Shown: positions 7,737-16,192, counted from the first letter of the stretch. The stretch is DNA of 38,143 nt from an uncultured Rhodospirillaceae bacterium (GCA_937887565.1 CALABS010000026.1:1-38143); one strand, 5' to 3'. The notes: generated by a model not told the origin, from the sequence alone. Program-made: numbers and translations.

Positions 7737-9208
7737 TCCTGCCCGGCCCCGACAATCCGCTGTTCTGGATCCTGGGCATCCCGCTGGCGGCCGCCCTGCT
7801 GCTGGCGGTGCTGCCGTGGTGGCGGGTGGCGGCGTGGCTGAACGTGGCCGCCTCGGGGGCCACCTTCGCCGCCGCCCTGCCGCTGTTCCGGGCCCGCCCC
7901 GAGGCGACCCAGCTGTTCTTCATCGACGACTTCAACATCTATCTGGTCGCCCTGACCGCCTTCGTGGGCATGACCACGGCGGTGTTCTCGGCCGCCTATA
8001 TCGCCCGCGAAAGCGCGGCGGCGCGGCTGGGCGACGGGCATCTGCGCTTCTACCACTCCATGTACCAGGCCTTCCTGTTCACCATGCTGCTGGCACTGGT
8101 CGCCAACAACACCGGCGTCATGTGGGTGGCGGTGGAGGCGGCCACCCTGACCACCGTGCTGATGGTCAGCCTGTACCGCACCCGCGAGGCCATCGAGGCG
8201 GCCTGGAAATACTTCATCCTGTGCTCGGTGGGCATCGGCCTGGCCCTGTTCGGCACCACCCTGGTCTATCTGGCGGCGCAGCCGGTGATGGGCGGCGGCG
8301 CCGACGCCATGGCGTGGACGCTGCTGGTCGAGCGCGCCGGCGCCTTCCAGCCCGACCTCCTCAACCTCGCCTTCGTCTTCGTGCTGGTGGGCTACGGCAC
8401 CAAGGTGGGCCTGGCGCCGCTGCACGCCTGGCTTCCCGATGCCCATGCCGAGGGCCCCACCCCCATCTCGGCGGTGCTGTCGGGCCTCTTGCTGAACGTG
8501 GCGCTTTACGCGCTGCTGCGCTTCAAGATGATCATCTCGGCCAATCCCAATACGCTGGAGCCGGGGCCGATGATGATCGTCATGGGCCTGTCGAGCCTGC
8601 TGCTGGCCGGCTTCATGCTGTACCGGCGAGGCGACATCAAGCGGCTGTTCGCCTATTCCTCCATCGAGCACATGGGGGTCATCACCTTCGCCTTCGGCAT
8701 GGGCGGCGCCCTGGCCAACTTCGCCGGGCTGATGCACATGACCATGCATTCGCTGACCAAGTCGGCCATCTTCTTCGCCGTCGGCGTCATCAGCCAGAAC
8801 GCCGGCACCAAGAACATCGCCGACATCCGGGGCCTGACCGCCAGCCACCCCGTCCTGGGCTGGGCCTTCGTGGTCGCCGTGCTGGCCATCGCCGGCCTGC
8901 CGCCCATGGGGGTGTTCATGAGCGAGTTCCTGGTGGTGGCCTCGACCTTCGCCCGCCAGCCGCTGCTGGCGGTGCCGCTGGTGGTGGGACTGCTGCTGGC
9001 CTTCGGCGCCCTGCTGTCGCGGCTGCAGGGCATGGCGTTCGGCGAGCCCCGGTCCAGCGTGGTGCCGCACGGAACGCCGTCGGCGCTGTCCACCATCCTC
9101 GTCCACGTGCCGCTATGGGCCCATCTGGCGCTGGTGGTGGTGGCCGGGCTGTATCTTCCCGAACCGCTGACCCGGTGGTTCCAGACCGTGGCGAGGCTGC
9201 TGGGATGA
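7733..9208 (+). CDS. hyfF: HyfF-like antiporter-type pump subunit
   Basis: A 491-aa NuoN/NuoM/HyfF-family membrane protein, the second antiporter-like pump in the cluster. It has FIDDFNIYLVALTAFVGMTT, the glutamate-bearing helix MWVAVEAATLTTVLMVSLYR, GYGTKVGLAPLHAWLPDAHA with the conserved Lys, His and Trp, and the mid-protein HMTMHSLTKSAIFFAVG. The start is a GTG at 7733 whose reading matches the HyfF N-terminus (ILPGPDNPLFWILGIPLAAA) and overlaps the HyfE-like stop. The next gene's ATG overlaps this stop (ATGA at 9205-9208). Two separate antiporter subunits suggest a pump with two or more ion channels. Confidence 0.92.
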   Translation: MILPGPDNPLFWILGIPLAAALLLAVLPWWRVAAWLNVAASGATFAAALPLFRARPEATQLFFIDDFNIYLVALTAFVGMTTAVFSAAYIARESAAARLGDGHLRFYHSMYQAFLFTMLLALVANNTGVMWVAVEAATLTTVLMVSLYRTREAIEAAWKYFILCSVGIGLALFGTTLVYLAAQPVMGGGADAMAWTLLVERAGAFQPDLLNLAFVFVLVGYGTKVGLAPLHAWLPDAHAEGPTPISAVLSGLLLNVALYALLRFKMIISANPNTLEPGPMMIVMGLSSLLLAGFMLYRRGDIKRLFAYSSIEHMGVITFAFGMGGALANFAGLMHMTMHSLTKSAIFFAVGVISQNAGTKNIADIRGLTASHPVLGWAFVVAVLAIAGLPPMGVFMSEFLVVASTFARQPLLAVPLVVGLLLAFGALLSRLQGMAFGEPRSSVVPHGTPSALSTILVHVPLWAHLALVVVAGLYLPEPLTRWFQTVARLLG

Positions 9209-10722
9209 TGGGCAACGTGACGCTGCTGGAATTCCTGTCGGCGGGCCGGGAAGTGGCCGGCCACCATCCGTGGCCGCGCTTCCAGTTGGATGCCCGCACC
9301 TGGCGCCGGATGGTCGAGCAGATGGCGGTGTCCAACTGGGACATCCTGGCCGAATGGGCCGAACCCACCGAGATTCACGTCGCCCTGCGCGGCGAGGATT
9401 CGGGGGCCATCGCGGTGGCGTCGCATCCCTGCCCCGACCACAAGTTCTTCGCCCTGTCGCGGGTGCGGCCCTCGGCCATCCGCCTCGAGCGGGCCATCCG
9501 CGACCTGTGGGGCCTGGCGCCCGAGGGGCTGGAGGACCAGCGTCCATGGCTGGACCACGGCCGCTGGGGCGTCAAGCGGCCGCTGGGCTCGCCCCGCATC
9601 AGCGAGGGCCGGCCGCACGCCTATCGCTTCCTGACCGCCGAGGGCGAGGGGCTGCACCAGATCCCGGTCGGCCCGGTCCATGCCGGCATCATCGAGCCCG
9701 GCCATTTCCGTTTCCATGCCCAGGGCGAGACGGTGGTCCGGCTGGAGGAGCGGCTGGGCTACGTCCACAAGGGCGTCGAGGGCCTGCTGGCCGGCAAGCC
9801 GGTGGCCGAGGCTGCGCGCATCGTCGGGCGGGTGTCGGGCGATTCCACCGTCGCCTACGCGCTGGCCTTCGCCCGCGCCGTCGAGGCCGCGCTTGGCGTC
9901 GAGGTGCCGGCCCGCGCCCATTGGCTGCGCGCGCTGATGGCCGAGATGGAGCGTCTGGCCAACCACGTCTTCGACATCGGCGCCATCTGCAACGACGCCG
10001 CCTTCGCCATCATGCTCAGCCACATGGGCATGCTGCGCGAGAAGATCCTGCGCGCCAACGCCGCCTGCTTCGGCCACCGCCTGCTCATGGACCGCGTGGT
10101 GCCCGGCGGCGTCGCCGTCGATCTGGCCGAGGAAGGATGGGAGGCGCTGGCCCACCTTTTGGGCAACTTCCGCAAGCTGTTCAACAAGGCGGTGGCGCTT
10201 TACGACAACACGCCCTCGCTGCTGGACCGCACCACCGGCACCGGCTTCCTGCCCGCCGCCCTGGCCCACCGCTTCGGCGCCGGCGGTTTCGTCGGCCGGG
10301 CGTCGAGCCGGGGCGTCGACGCCCGCAAGGCGCCGGGCTACCCGCCCTACGACGAGCTCGACTTCGCCATCCCCGTCCTGGCCGAGGGCGACGTCCACGC
10401 CCGCCTGATGGTGCGGGTCGAGGAAGTCCGCGCCAGCCTGCGCCTGATCGACCAGATCCTGAAGCAGATGCCGCGCGGCCCCGTCGCCGCGCCGGTGCCC
10501 AACCGGGGCGGCGAGGGCATGGCGGTGGTGGAGGGCTTCCGCGGCGAGGTGCTGGTGTGGGTGCGCCTGTCCGAGGCCGGCAAGGTGGTCCGCTGCCACC
10601 CCCACGACCCGTCGTGGTTCCAGTGGCCGTTGCTGGAGGCCGCCATCGAGGGCAACATCGTCGCCGACTTCCCCTTGGTCAACAAGAGCTTCAACTGCTC
10701 CTATTCGGGGCACGATCTATGA
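9205..10722 (+). CDS. hyfG: HyfG-like large subunit (NuoC-NuoD fusion) lacking NiFe ligands
   Basis: A 505-aa fusion of a NuoC-like domain (about 1-150) and a NuoD/hydrogenase-large-subunit domain (about 155-505). The fold marks are clear: GIIEPGHFRFHAQGETVVRL, LGYVHKGVEGLLAG, and EMERLANHVFDIGAICND. In real NiFe hydrogenases the N-terminal site reads R-[IV]-C-G-x-C and the C-terminal site D-P-C-x-x-C. Here they read GRVSGDSTVAYAL (208-220) and NKSFNCSYSGHDL (493-505). At most one misplaced Cys (498) remains, and there is no C-terminal extension to be cleaved off. The protein therefore cannot hold a NiFe centre in the usual way. It most resembles the Ehr group of complex-I-like enzymes. The start is the first of two ATGs, overlapping the previous stop. 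Confidence 0.92.
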   Translation: MMGNVTLLEFLSAGREVAGHHPWPRFQLDARTWRRMVEQMAVSNWDILAEWAEPTEIHVALRGEDSGAIAVASHPCPDHKFFALSRVRPSAIRLERAIRDLWGLAPEGLEDQRPWLDHGRWGVKRPLGSPRISEGRPHAYRFLTAEGEGLHQIPVGPVHAGIIEPGHFRFHAQGETVVRLEERLGYVHKGVEGLLAGKPVAEAARIVGRVSGDSTVAYALAFARAVEAALGVEVPARAHWLRALMAEMERLANHVFDIGAICNDAAFAIMLSHMGMLREKILRANAACFGHRLLMDRVVPGGVAVDLAEEGWEALAHLLGNFRKLFNKAVALYDNTPSLLDRTTGTGFLPAALAHRFGAGGFVGRASSRGVDARKAPGYPPYDELDFAIPVLAEGDVHARLMVRVEEVRASLRLIDQILKQMPRGPVAAPVPNRGGEGMAVVEGFRGEVLVWVRLSEAGKVVRCHPHDPSWFQWPLLEAAIEGNIVADFPLVNKSFNCSYSGHDL

Positions 10723-10751
10723 CGTCCGGCCGCCGCGCGATCTTCCCATCC

Positions 10752-10865
10752 CCCTCCCCCGGCCCAGCCGGGGGAGGGCCGGGGTGGGGGCCTGGCTTCG
10801 CCCGGCACGATGGCCTCGCGCATGCCCCCCTCCCGACCTCCCCCCACGCTCCGCGCTGGGGGAGG
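10752..10865. repeat. GC-rich palindromic repeat inside the hyf-like operon
   Basis: The 163-base gap between the HyfG-like and HyfI-like genes breaks an otherwise overlapping operon. It holds a perfect 12-bp inverted repeat, CCCTCCCCCGGC (10752-10763) and its complement (10767-10778), with a three-base loop. A second palindrome pairs CCTCCCCC (10837-10844) with GGGGGAGG (10858-10865). The pair looks like an inserted interspersed element. It could attenuate or stabilise the transcript between the two subunits. Confidence 0.75.
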
Positions 10866-10885
10866 GGTGACCGAAGGTGAAGGCC

Positions 10886-11422
10886 ATGATCTTTCCCCCC
10901 ATCTCCCACCTGATCGCCCGCCACCTGCTCAAGGGCCCGCACACCATCACCGGCGGCGGCGAGCCCGACGCCGAGGCGCTGCGCCAGTTGGCGGAGAATC
11001 TGGGAGTGGCCGCCCGCCACCGCCTCGGGCGCAGCCTGTCGATCCGCGAGGTGGACGCCGGCAGCTGCAACGGCTGCGAACTGGAAATCCACGCCGTCAA
11101 CAACCCGGTCTACGACCTGGAACGGTTCGGCATCCGTTTCGTCGCCAGCCCACGTCACGCCGACGTCCTGCTGGTGACCGGGCCGGTGACCTGGAACATG
11201 GCCGAGGCGCTGAGGCGTACCTACGACGCCACCCCGGGCCCGAAATGGGTGGTGGCGTTGGGCGATTGCGCCAAGGACGGAGGCTGTTTCGCCGGCTCCT
11301 ACGCGGTCGCCGGCGGCGTCCACGAGGTGGTGCCGGTCGACCTCCACATCCCCGGCTGCCCGCCCTCGCCGCTCCAGATCCTCGGCGGGCTGACGGCGCT
11401 GCTGGCAAGCGTCGCGGAATAG
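10886..11422 (+). CDS. hyfI: HyfI-like (NuoB-type) small subunit with [4Fe-4S] cluster
   Basis: A 178-aa protein of the NuoB/HycG/HyfI family, which carries the last [4Fe-4S] cluster (N2-like) in the electron path next to the large subunit. All four cluster cysteines are present: Cys61 and Cys64 in DAGSCNGCELEIHAV, Cys128 in LGDCAKDGGCF, and Cys158 in HIPGCPPSP. I start it at the ATG with GAAGG eight bases upstream; a GTG three codons earlier (10877) is equally possible. It closes the cluster. No NuoI/HyfA/HyfH-type ferredoxin gene and no hyp maturation gene is nearby. Confidence 0.9.
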   Translation: MIFPPISHLIARHLLKGPHTITGGGEPDAEALRQLAENLGVAARHRLGRSLSIREVDAGSCNGCELEIHAVNNPVYDLERFGIRFVASPRHADVLLVTGPVTWNMAEALRRTYDATPGPKWVVALGDCAKDGGCFAGSYAVAGGVHEVVPVDLHIPGCPPSPLQILGGLTALLASVAE

Positions 11423-11427
11423 CGGGC

Positions 11428-11871
11428 TCAGCCGTAGACGGCGCGGGCGCGGTCGCGGAACTTGCGCACCACGCGCCGTTCCACCTCGTGGATGGTCAGC
11501 CGCGCCAATCCCTGCAGCCAGCCCGAGCGGAAGTCCACCACGTAGTCGGCGCGCACCCGGCATCCCCGGCCGTCGGCCAGGGGCGCGAACGACCACACCA
11601 GTTCGAAGCGCCGGAACGGCCCGTCCTCGGAGGTGATGGCGAGGCGGTTCGGCGGGCTCTCGACGGCGCGGGTGCGAAAGCCCAGGTCGGCGGGACCGGC
11701 GCCGAAATGGTTGTCCACCTCGCGGACGGCGCCGTCGCGCGACACGACCCGCGCCGACCGGCACCAGGGGATGAAGGCGGGATAGTTCTCGACATCGGTG
11801 GCCAGCGCGAACAGCTGCTCGCAGGAATAGCGCGGATAGTCGGCGGAAAAGCCGCCCCGGAAGGCCGCCAT
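11428..11871 (-). CDS. RatA/Coq10-like START-fold lipid- or quinone-binding protein
   Basis: A 147-aa protein of the polyketide-cyclase/START superfamily in the group named RatA in E. coli and Coq10 in mitochondria. The typical opening is YPRYSCEQLFALATDVENYP, followed by FIPWCRSARVV, and the ending includes GLARLTIHEVERRVVRKF, the long C-terminal helix over the ligand pocket. Family members bind ubiquinone and help its delivery or synthesis; the toxin role proposed for E. coli RatA is not something the sequence can show. It starts four bases after the cyclic-nucleotide-binding gene and probably shares its transcript. It is convergent with the HyfI-like gene, with five bases between the stops. 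Confidence 0.88.
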   Translation of the reverse strand: MAAFRGGFSADYPRYSCEQLFALATDVENYPAFIPWCRSARVVSRDGAVREVDNHFGAGPADLGFRTRAVESPPNRLAITSEDGPFRRFELVWSFAPLADGRGCRVRADYVVDFRSGWLQGLARLTIHEVERRVVRKFRDRARAVYG

Positions 11872-11875
11872 GGGC

Positions 11876-12214
11876 TCAGCGCGTCAAGTTGCGGATGTTG
11901 CGCACGAAGATGTTGAGCAGACCCCGGATGAAGGGGTCGGCCTTGGCCAGCTTCTCGCGGAAGGTGTCGCGGCTGATGATGACCACGGCCGCGTCCGACA
12001 ACGCCACGGCGCTGGCCATGCGCGGCTGGTCGTCGACCAACGCCATCTCGCCGAACAGCTCGCCCTTGCCCAGGGTGGCCAGCGTCATGCCGTTCTTGGT
12101 GATCTCCACCGTGCCGTCCTGGATCAGGTAGGCGCGGTCGCCCCGGTCGCCTTCCTTGAATATTTTCTGACCGGCGTAGAAGACCTTGCGTTCGAGGACC
12201 TTTCCCGGCTGCAT
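11876..12214 (-). CDS. Small cyclic-nucleotide-binding (Crp-type) domain protein
   Basis: A 112-aa protein that is a single cNMP-binding domain and nothing else: the beta-roll starts RKVFYAGQKIFKEGDRGDRA, and the phosphate-binding cassette reads FGEMALVDDQPRMASAVAL with the Glu and Arg that hold the nucleotide ribose and phosphate. There is no helix-turn-helix after it, so it is not a Crp/Fnr transcription factor. It may act through a partner. The ATG is preceded by GGGATAGGGG. It heads a two-gene unit with the RatA-like gene and is divergent from the 168-aa gene. Confidence 0.88.
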   Translation of the reverse strand: MQPGKVLERKVFYAGQKIFKEGDRGDRAYLIQDGTVEITKNGMTLATLGKGELFGEMALVDDQPRMASAVALSDAAVVIISRDTFREKLAKADPFIRGLLNIFVRNIRNLTR

Positions 12215-12398
12215 GCCCCTATCCCCACGACTTCGATTCTTTCCACTCTATGCACAGAGGGCGCGCGAGTCACGCCCTTGCGTCGATGGCGCGCGCAGGG
12301 ATGACAGATCACATCCGGAAGCATAGAATCGCGGCGATGGACAACTTCCCCCCTCGCGCGGGGCGCCGTTTCGGCCTTTCCGCTCCGAGCCGCCGGCC

Positions 12399-12905
12399 AT
12401 GAACGCCGAGGTGCGGGCGCGCGTGCTGACCAGGTTGCGGGCGCTGATGGCCCGATCGGTGGCCAACGGCGCCACGCCCGACGAGGAATTGGTCGCCGCC
12501 CGCATGGTCGGCCGGCTGATCGGCCAGATCGATTCCATGGACGGCACGCCGCCGTTGCCCGAGCCGCCGCCGAGGCCGGAGGCCACGCCGTCCTGGGCCC
12601 AGGCCGAACTGGAGTCCCGCGAATACAAGCAGTTGCTGGAAAAGAACACCCTCGAGGGGCTGTTCAAGGCGGCCGTCCAGGAACTGGCGCTCGAGCACAT
12701 CAACACCGTGTCGCCGCCCCGCCGCCACCTCGAAGGCGTGCCGGTGGAACGGGTGGACACCCGCGCGCTGCTGCTTCCCCATCTCGGCATGATGCTGGCG
12801 CCGGGTGGCACCCAGCTGGCACGCGACCTCCTGAGCCAGAGCGTGGAGGAGCTGATCTACGACGGCGCCCTGCCGCCCTGGCTCGACATTCCCGTGGGCG
12901 ATTAG
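12399..12905 (+). CDS. Unknown protein, N-terminus like DUF2786
   Basis: A 168-aa soluble protein. Residues 1-45 (VLTRLRALMARSVANGATPD and the alanine-rich helix after it) resemble the short helical DUF2786 domain, with its pattern of a basic helix, GATP, then an Ala-rich helix. A Pro-rich linker (PPLPEPPPRPEATP) separates this from a C-terminal half, about 70-168, that I do not recognise. No function can be given. The ribosome site before the ATG is weak. It converges on the histidine kinase gene, with 29 bases between stops. The DUF2786 match is by eye and uncertain. Confidence 0.65.
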   Translation: MNAEVRARVLTRLRALMARSVANGATPDEELVAARMVGRLIGQIDSMDGTPPLPEPPPRPEATPSWAQAELESREYKQLLEKNTLEGLFKAAVQELALEHINTVSPPRRHLEGVPVERVDTRALLLPHLGMMLAPGGTQLARDLLSQSVEELIYDGALPPWLDIPVGD

Positions 12906-12934
12906 ATCGTCGTTCATTGCCCTTGGCGGCGGTC

Positions 12935-15900
12935 TCAGCCATCCACCGTCACGTCGCGAATGGCGGCGGCGAGGCGGCGGACGGCGGCGGCCAACGGCGG
13001 CAGCGCGTCCCTGGCGGCGCCGATGTCGCCCGCCTTGGCGGCGGTTTCCACCGCCGCGGCGCGGGCGGCGACGTCCCGCCCGCCGGCCGAGCCCGCGGCT
13101 CCCTTCGCGGAATGGGCGGCCTCGAGCGCGGTGCCCAGATCGCCGGCGGCCAAAGCATCCTCGATCGCCGCGACCTGGCTGGAAAGCAGCCCGGCCAAAT
13201 TGTCCAACAAGGCCCGGGCCTCGGCATCGACGCGGCCAAAGGCGGCGCGCAGGACATCCAGGTCCAGTACCGTGTCGGACTCGGCGGTGGCGGCGATGGG
13301 GGGGGCTTCGCCGCGCGTCGGCCGTCGCATGGCGGCGGCGGCGGGAAGCAGTTGGCGAATGGTCTCGTCCAGGCGGCCGGTGTCCACGGGCTTGGTGAGA
13401 TAGCAGTCCATCCCCGCCGCCCGGCAGGTGTCCTCGGTCCCGGCAACGGCGTCGGCGGTCAGGGCGACGATGGGCAGGCGCGTCCGCCCGCCGGCCTCCT
13501 CGGCGGCGCGGATGGCGCGGGCAAGCTGATAGCCGTCCATCTCGGGCATGTGGCAGTCGGTCACCACGAGGCCGATGCCGCCGTCCTCCAGCGTCTTCAG
13601 CGCCTCGAGGCCGTTGGCGGCCACCACCGCCGCATAGCCGAGCCGTCCCAGGACGCGCTCCATCACCAACTGGTTGGTCGGATTGTCCTCGGCCACCAGG
13701 ATGACGGCGCCGGCGCGCCGGGCCTCGTCGAGGGCCGGGGCCTGGAAATGGGCCGGCGGCGGCGCCATCGGATTGGCGGGCGTCTCTAATTCCGCCCGGC
13801 CCGCCGCCGCCGCCACGGTCGCCCACAACGCCTGGCGCCGCACCGGATGAGGCAGGATCGCGAAGGCTGGCGGCGGCGATCCGGCATCCGGTGCCGACAT
13901 CAGCGAAAGGTTGGACAAGGCGACGGCACGGGTGGCGGCCAGCCGGGATTCGGCGGCAAGCCCACGCAGGAGTTCGGCGCCACCCGCCACCCGGGCCAGA
14001 TCGACCACCACCACGTCGGGCGGCGGTCCGTCGCCCAGGCGGGCCCATGCACCGCCGGCATCGGCAACCAGCACGACGGCGGCACCCGTATGGGAGAGAT
14101 AGCGCCCCAACGGCGAGACGCCCGGGTCCGGCGGCGCCACCACCAGCACCCGCACCCCCGCCATGTCGGGGCAGGGTGGGCGTGGCGAGCGGCCGGCCGG
14201 CGGCAGCGGCACCTTGAACCAGAAGCAGGCACCGCCGCCCAGCCGGCTGTTGACGCCCATGGCGCCCCCCATCAGCCGCACCAGCCGACGCGAGATGGAC
14301 AAGCCCAGGCCGGTACCGCCGAACCGGCGCGACATCGAGGCGTCGGCCTGCGAGAACGGCTGGAACAGGCGTACCTGCTGCTCGTCGGACAGACCAATGC
14401 CGGTGTCGCGGATGGAAAAGCGGATGGCGCCGTCTTCCTCGGTCACCTCGATCTCGACGCGGCCGGAATGGGTGAACTTGACGGCGTTGCCGACCAGATT
14501 GACCAGAATCTGCCGCAGGCGGGTCGGGTCGCCCATGCGGCGGTCGGCCATCGACGGGTCCACCCAGACCAGGACCCCGACGCTCTTTTCGGCGGCGCGA
14601 GGATAGACGAGGCCGGCGACGCTCTCGACCACCTCCACAAGGGACAGCTCGATGGTCTCGAGGTCCAGGCGCCCAGCCTCGATCTTCGAGAAGTCGAGAA
14701 CGTCGTTGATGATCGACAGCAGGCTCTCGGCACAGTCGCGCAGCACGTCGACCATGCCCTTCTGTTCGCGCGACAGCGCCGTCTGGCCCAGGATTTCGGC
14801 CATGGACACGATACCGTTCATCGGGGTACGGATCTCGTGGCTCATGGTCGCCAGGAACGCCGACTTGGCGCGCGTCGCCTCCTCGGCGCGGGCGCGGGCC
14901 TGCTGCAGGCGGGTGATGTCCATGGCCACCGCGAACCGGGCCGGCCGGCCGTCGACCCAGCGGATGGGCTGTTCCTGCAGCTCGTACCAGCGGCCGTCGC
15001 GGCCGCTCTGGAACTCGCGGAGTACCCAACCCTTGGTCGAGGCGCCCTCGGTGGCGAGATGGCCGCCGGGGCCGAAGTCGCCCCGGGGGAGCAGCACGTC
15101 GTGCCACGTCCGTGCCTCGTCGCGCCCCAGGATGCGGCGGCTGGCGGGGTTGAGATACAGCAGGTCCTGGCTCTTGATGTCCGAGACGAAGACCAGCGCG
15201 TCCAGGCTGTCCATCACCGCGTTGAGGCGGGTGTGGGCATCCGACAGTTCGCGGGCGGCCAGCCGCGAGGTGCGGTTCCAATAGGCGAAGGCTTGGACGC
15301 CGAAATGAGTGGCGAACAGGACCAGGGTGGCGATGGTCCAATGGACGGCCGCGGTCGCCTCGGCCAGGGTCGCCGCCGCACGCTCTAGGACGGCCGGGTC
15401 CAGGGCTGCCGGGCCACCGGCCGCCGCCTCGGTGAAGGCCCGCAGATTGAGGCGCGCGGAGAGGTACAGGAACAGCAGGACACCGGCCAGGACCGTTCCC
15501 GCTCCCGCCAACGGGCTGAAGCTGGCTCCGGTGTCGGCGGGGGCCCACGGACGGGCGGCGCGCCACCGGTCCACCGCCCGTCCGGCGATCATCAGGACCG
15601 GCGCCACGATCACCACCGACTGCAGGAACGCTCCCAGCCACCATCCCTGCCAGATGGGCAGCACGGCGCTGGCGCCGGCGTGCTCGGTTCCGGTCCAGAT
15701 CAGGGCTCCGGCCGAGCCGAAGACTCCCGACACGAAGGACAGCAGCACGAACAGCAGCAGCGAGTTGAGACCGCGCAGCGCGCAGTCCACCGGAACCGCG
15801 CGGTAGACGATGGCGAACACGGCCAGGCCGACCGGGTCAGCGAGGGCGAACAGCCCCGCCCACGCCGGCGCCATGCCGGCGTGCAACGCCAGCACCAGCG

Positions 15901-16192
15901 TCGAGACGTAAGCGGGCACGAACCCCCACCAGAAGCCGAACCACAGCGTCCACAACAAGGCCGGAATCAGGGGTGGGTACAGGGTGACGTGGATGTCGAC
16001 GCCGGCGAAGCGCAACGGCATCCCCGACCAGCCTTGAACGGCCACGGCCAGCCCCAACCCGATGCTCAGGATGATGGTGGCCGTCCAGAGGCCGAGCACC
16101 ACCGCCCTGTCCCGCGCGGACCCCTGGCGCCAGAAGCGTAGCGGCGAAACGGGGCGGTGGCACGCGGAGAAGACTGAAAGCTCCGAGGACAA
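12935..16192 (-). CDS. Membrane hybrid sensor histidine kinase with receiver and Hpt domains
   Basis: A 1085-aa orphan phosphorelay kinase. Residues 30-305 hold about eight membrane helices resembling a MASE1 sensor. A PAS domain follows (320-430), then HisKA with SHEIRTPMN (phospho-His452) and the ATPase domain with N-box NLVGNAVKF (near 566-574), DTGIG (596-600) and GGTGLGLS. A first receiver (680-795) has lost its acidic pair (VVAPPDP) and seems degenerate. A second receiver (828-950) is intact, with AEDN, Asp879 in VTDCHMPEMDG and Lys934. The C-terminal Hpt domain carries His1027 in AAHSAKGAAG. The signal probably runs His452, Asp879, His1027 and then to an unlinked regulator. The start is a TTG preceded by AGGGGGGAAT, so the exact N-terminus is uncertain. 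Confidence 0.92.
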   Translation of the reverse strand: MSSELSVFSACHRPVSPLRFWRQGSARDRAVVLGLWTATIILSIGLGLAVAVQGWSGMPLRFAGVDIHVTLYPPLIPALLWTLWFGFWWGFVPAYVSTLVLALHAGMAPAWAGLFALADPVGLAVFAIVYRAVPVDCALRGLNSLLLFVLLSFVSGVFGSAGALIWTGTEHAGASAVLPIWQGWWLGAFLQSVVIVAPVLMIAGRAVDRWRAARPWAPADTGASFSPLAGAGTVLAGVLLFLYLSARLNLRAFTEAAAGGPAALDPAVLERAAATLAEATAAVHWTIATLVLFATHFGVQAFAYWNRTSRLAARELSDAHTRLNAVMDSLDALVFVSDIKSQDLLYLNPASRRILGRDEARTWHDVLLPRGDFGPGGHLATEGASTKGWVLREFQSGRDGRWYELQEQPIRWVDGRPARFAVAMDITRLQQARARAEEATRAKSAFLATMSHEIRTPMNGIVSMAEILGQTALSREQKGMVDVLRDCAESLLSIINDVLDFSKIEAGRLDLETIELSLVEVVESVAGLVYPRAAEKSVGVLVWVDPSMADRRMGDPTRLRQILVNLVGNAVKFTHSGRVEIEVTEEDGAIRFSIRDTGIGLSDEQQVRLFQPFSQADASMSRRFGGTGLGLSISRRLVRLMGGAMGVNSRLGGGACFWFKVPLPPAGRSPRPPCPDMAGVRVLVVAPPDPGVSPLGRYLSHTGAAVVLVADAGGAWARLGDGPPPDVVVVDLARVAGGAELLRGLAAESRLAATRAVALSNLSLMSAPDAGSPPPAFAILPHPVRRQALWATVAAAAGRAELETPANPMAPPPAHFQAPALDEARRAGAVILVAEDNPTNQLVMERVLGRLGYAAVVAANGLEALKTLEDGGIGLVVTDCHMPEMDGYQLARAIRAAEEAGGRTRLPIVALTADAVAGTEDTCRAAGMDCYLTKPVDTGRLDETIRQLLPAAAAMRRPTRGEAPPIAATAESDTVLDLDVLRAAFGRVDAEARALLDNLAGLLSSQVAAIEDALAAGDLGTALEAAHSAKGAAGSAGGRDVAARAAAVETAAKAGDIGAARDALPPLAAAVRRLAAAIRDVTVDG

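Noticed and set aside
8653..10713. 686-codon minus-strand frame across the HyfF-like and HyfG-like genes
   Set aside because: It lies wholly over two well-supported genes and its product has the His/Gly/Arg composition of an antisense shadow.
9205..10722. Annotation as a working hydrogenase-4 large subunit
   Set aside because: Both NiFe cysteine motifs are missing and there is no maturation gene, so hydrogen chemistry is not supported.
11428..12214. Toxin-antitoxin pair around the RatA-like gene
   Set aside because: No RatB-like partner is present; the neighbour is a cyclic-nucleotide-binding protein, and the family is better explained as quinone binding.
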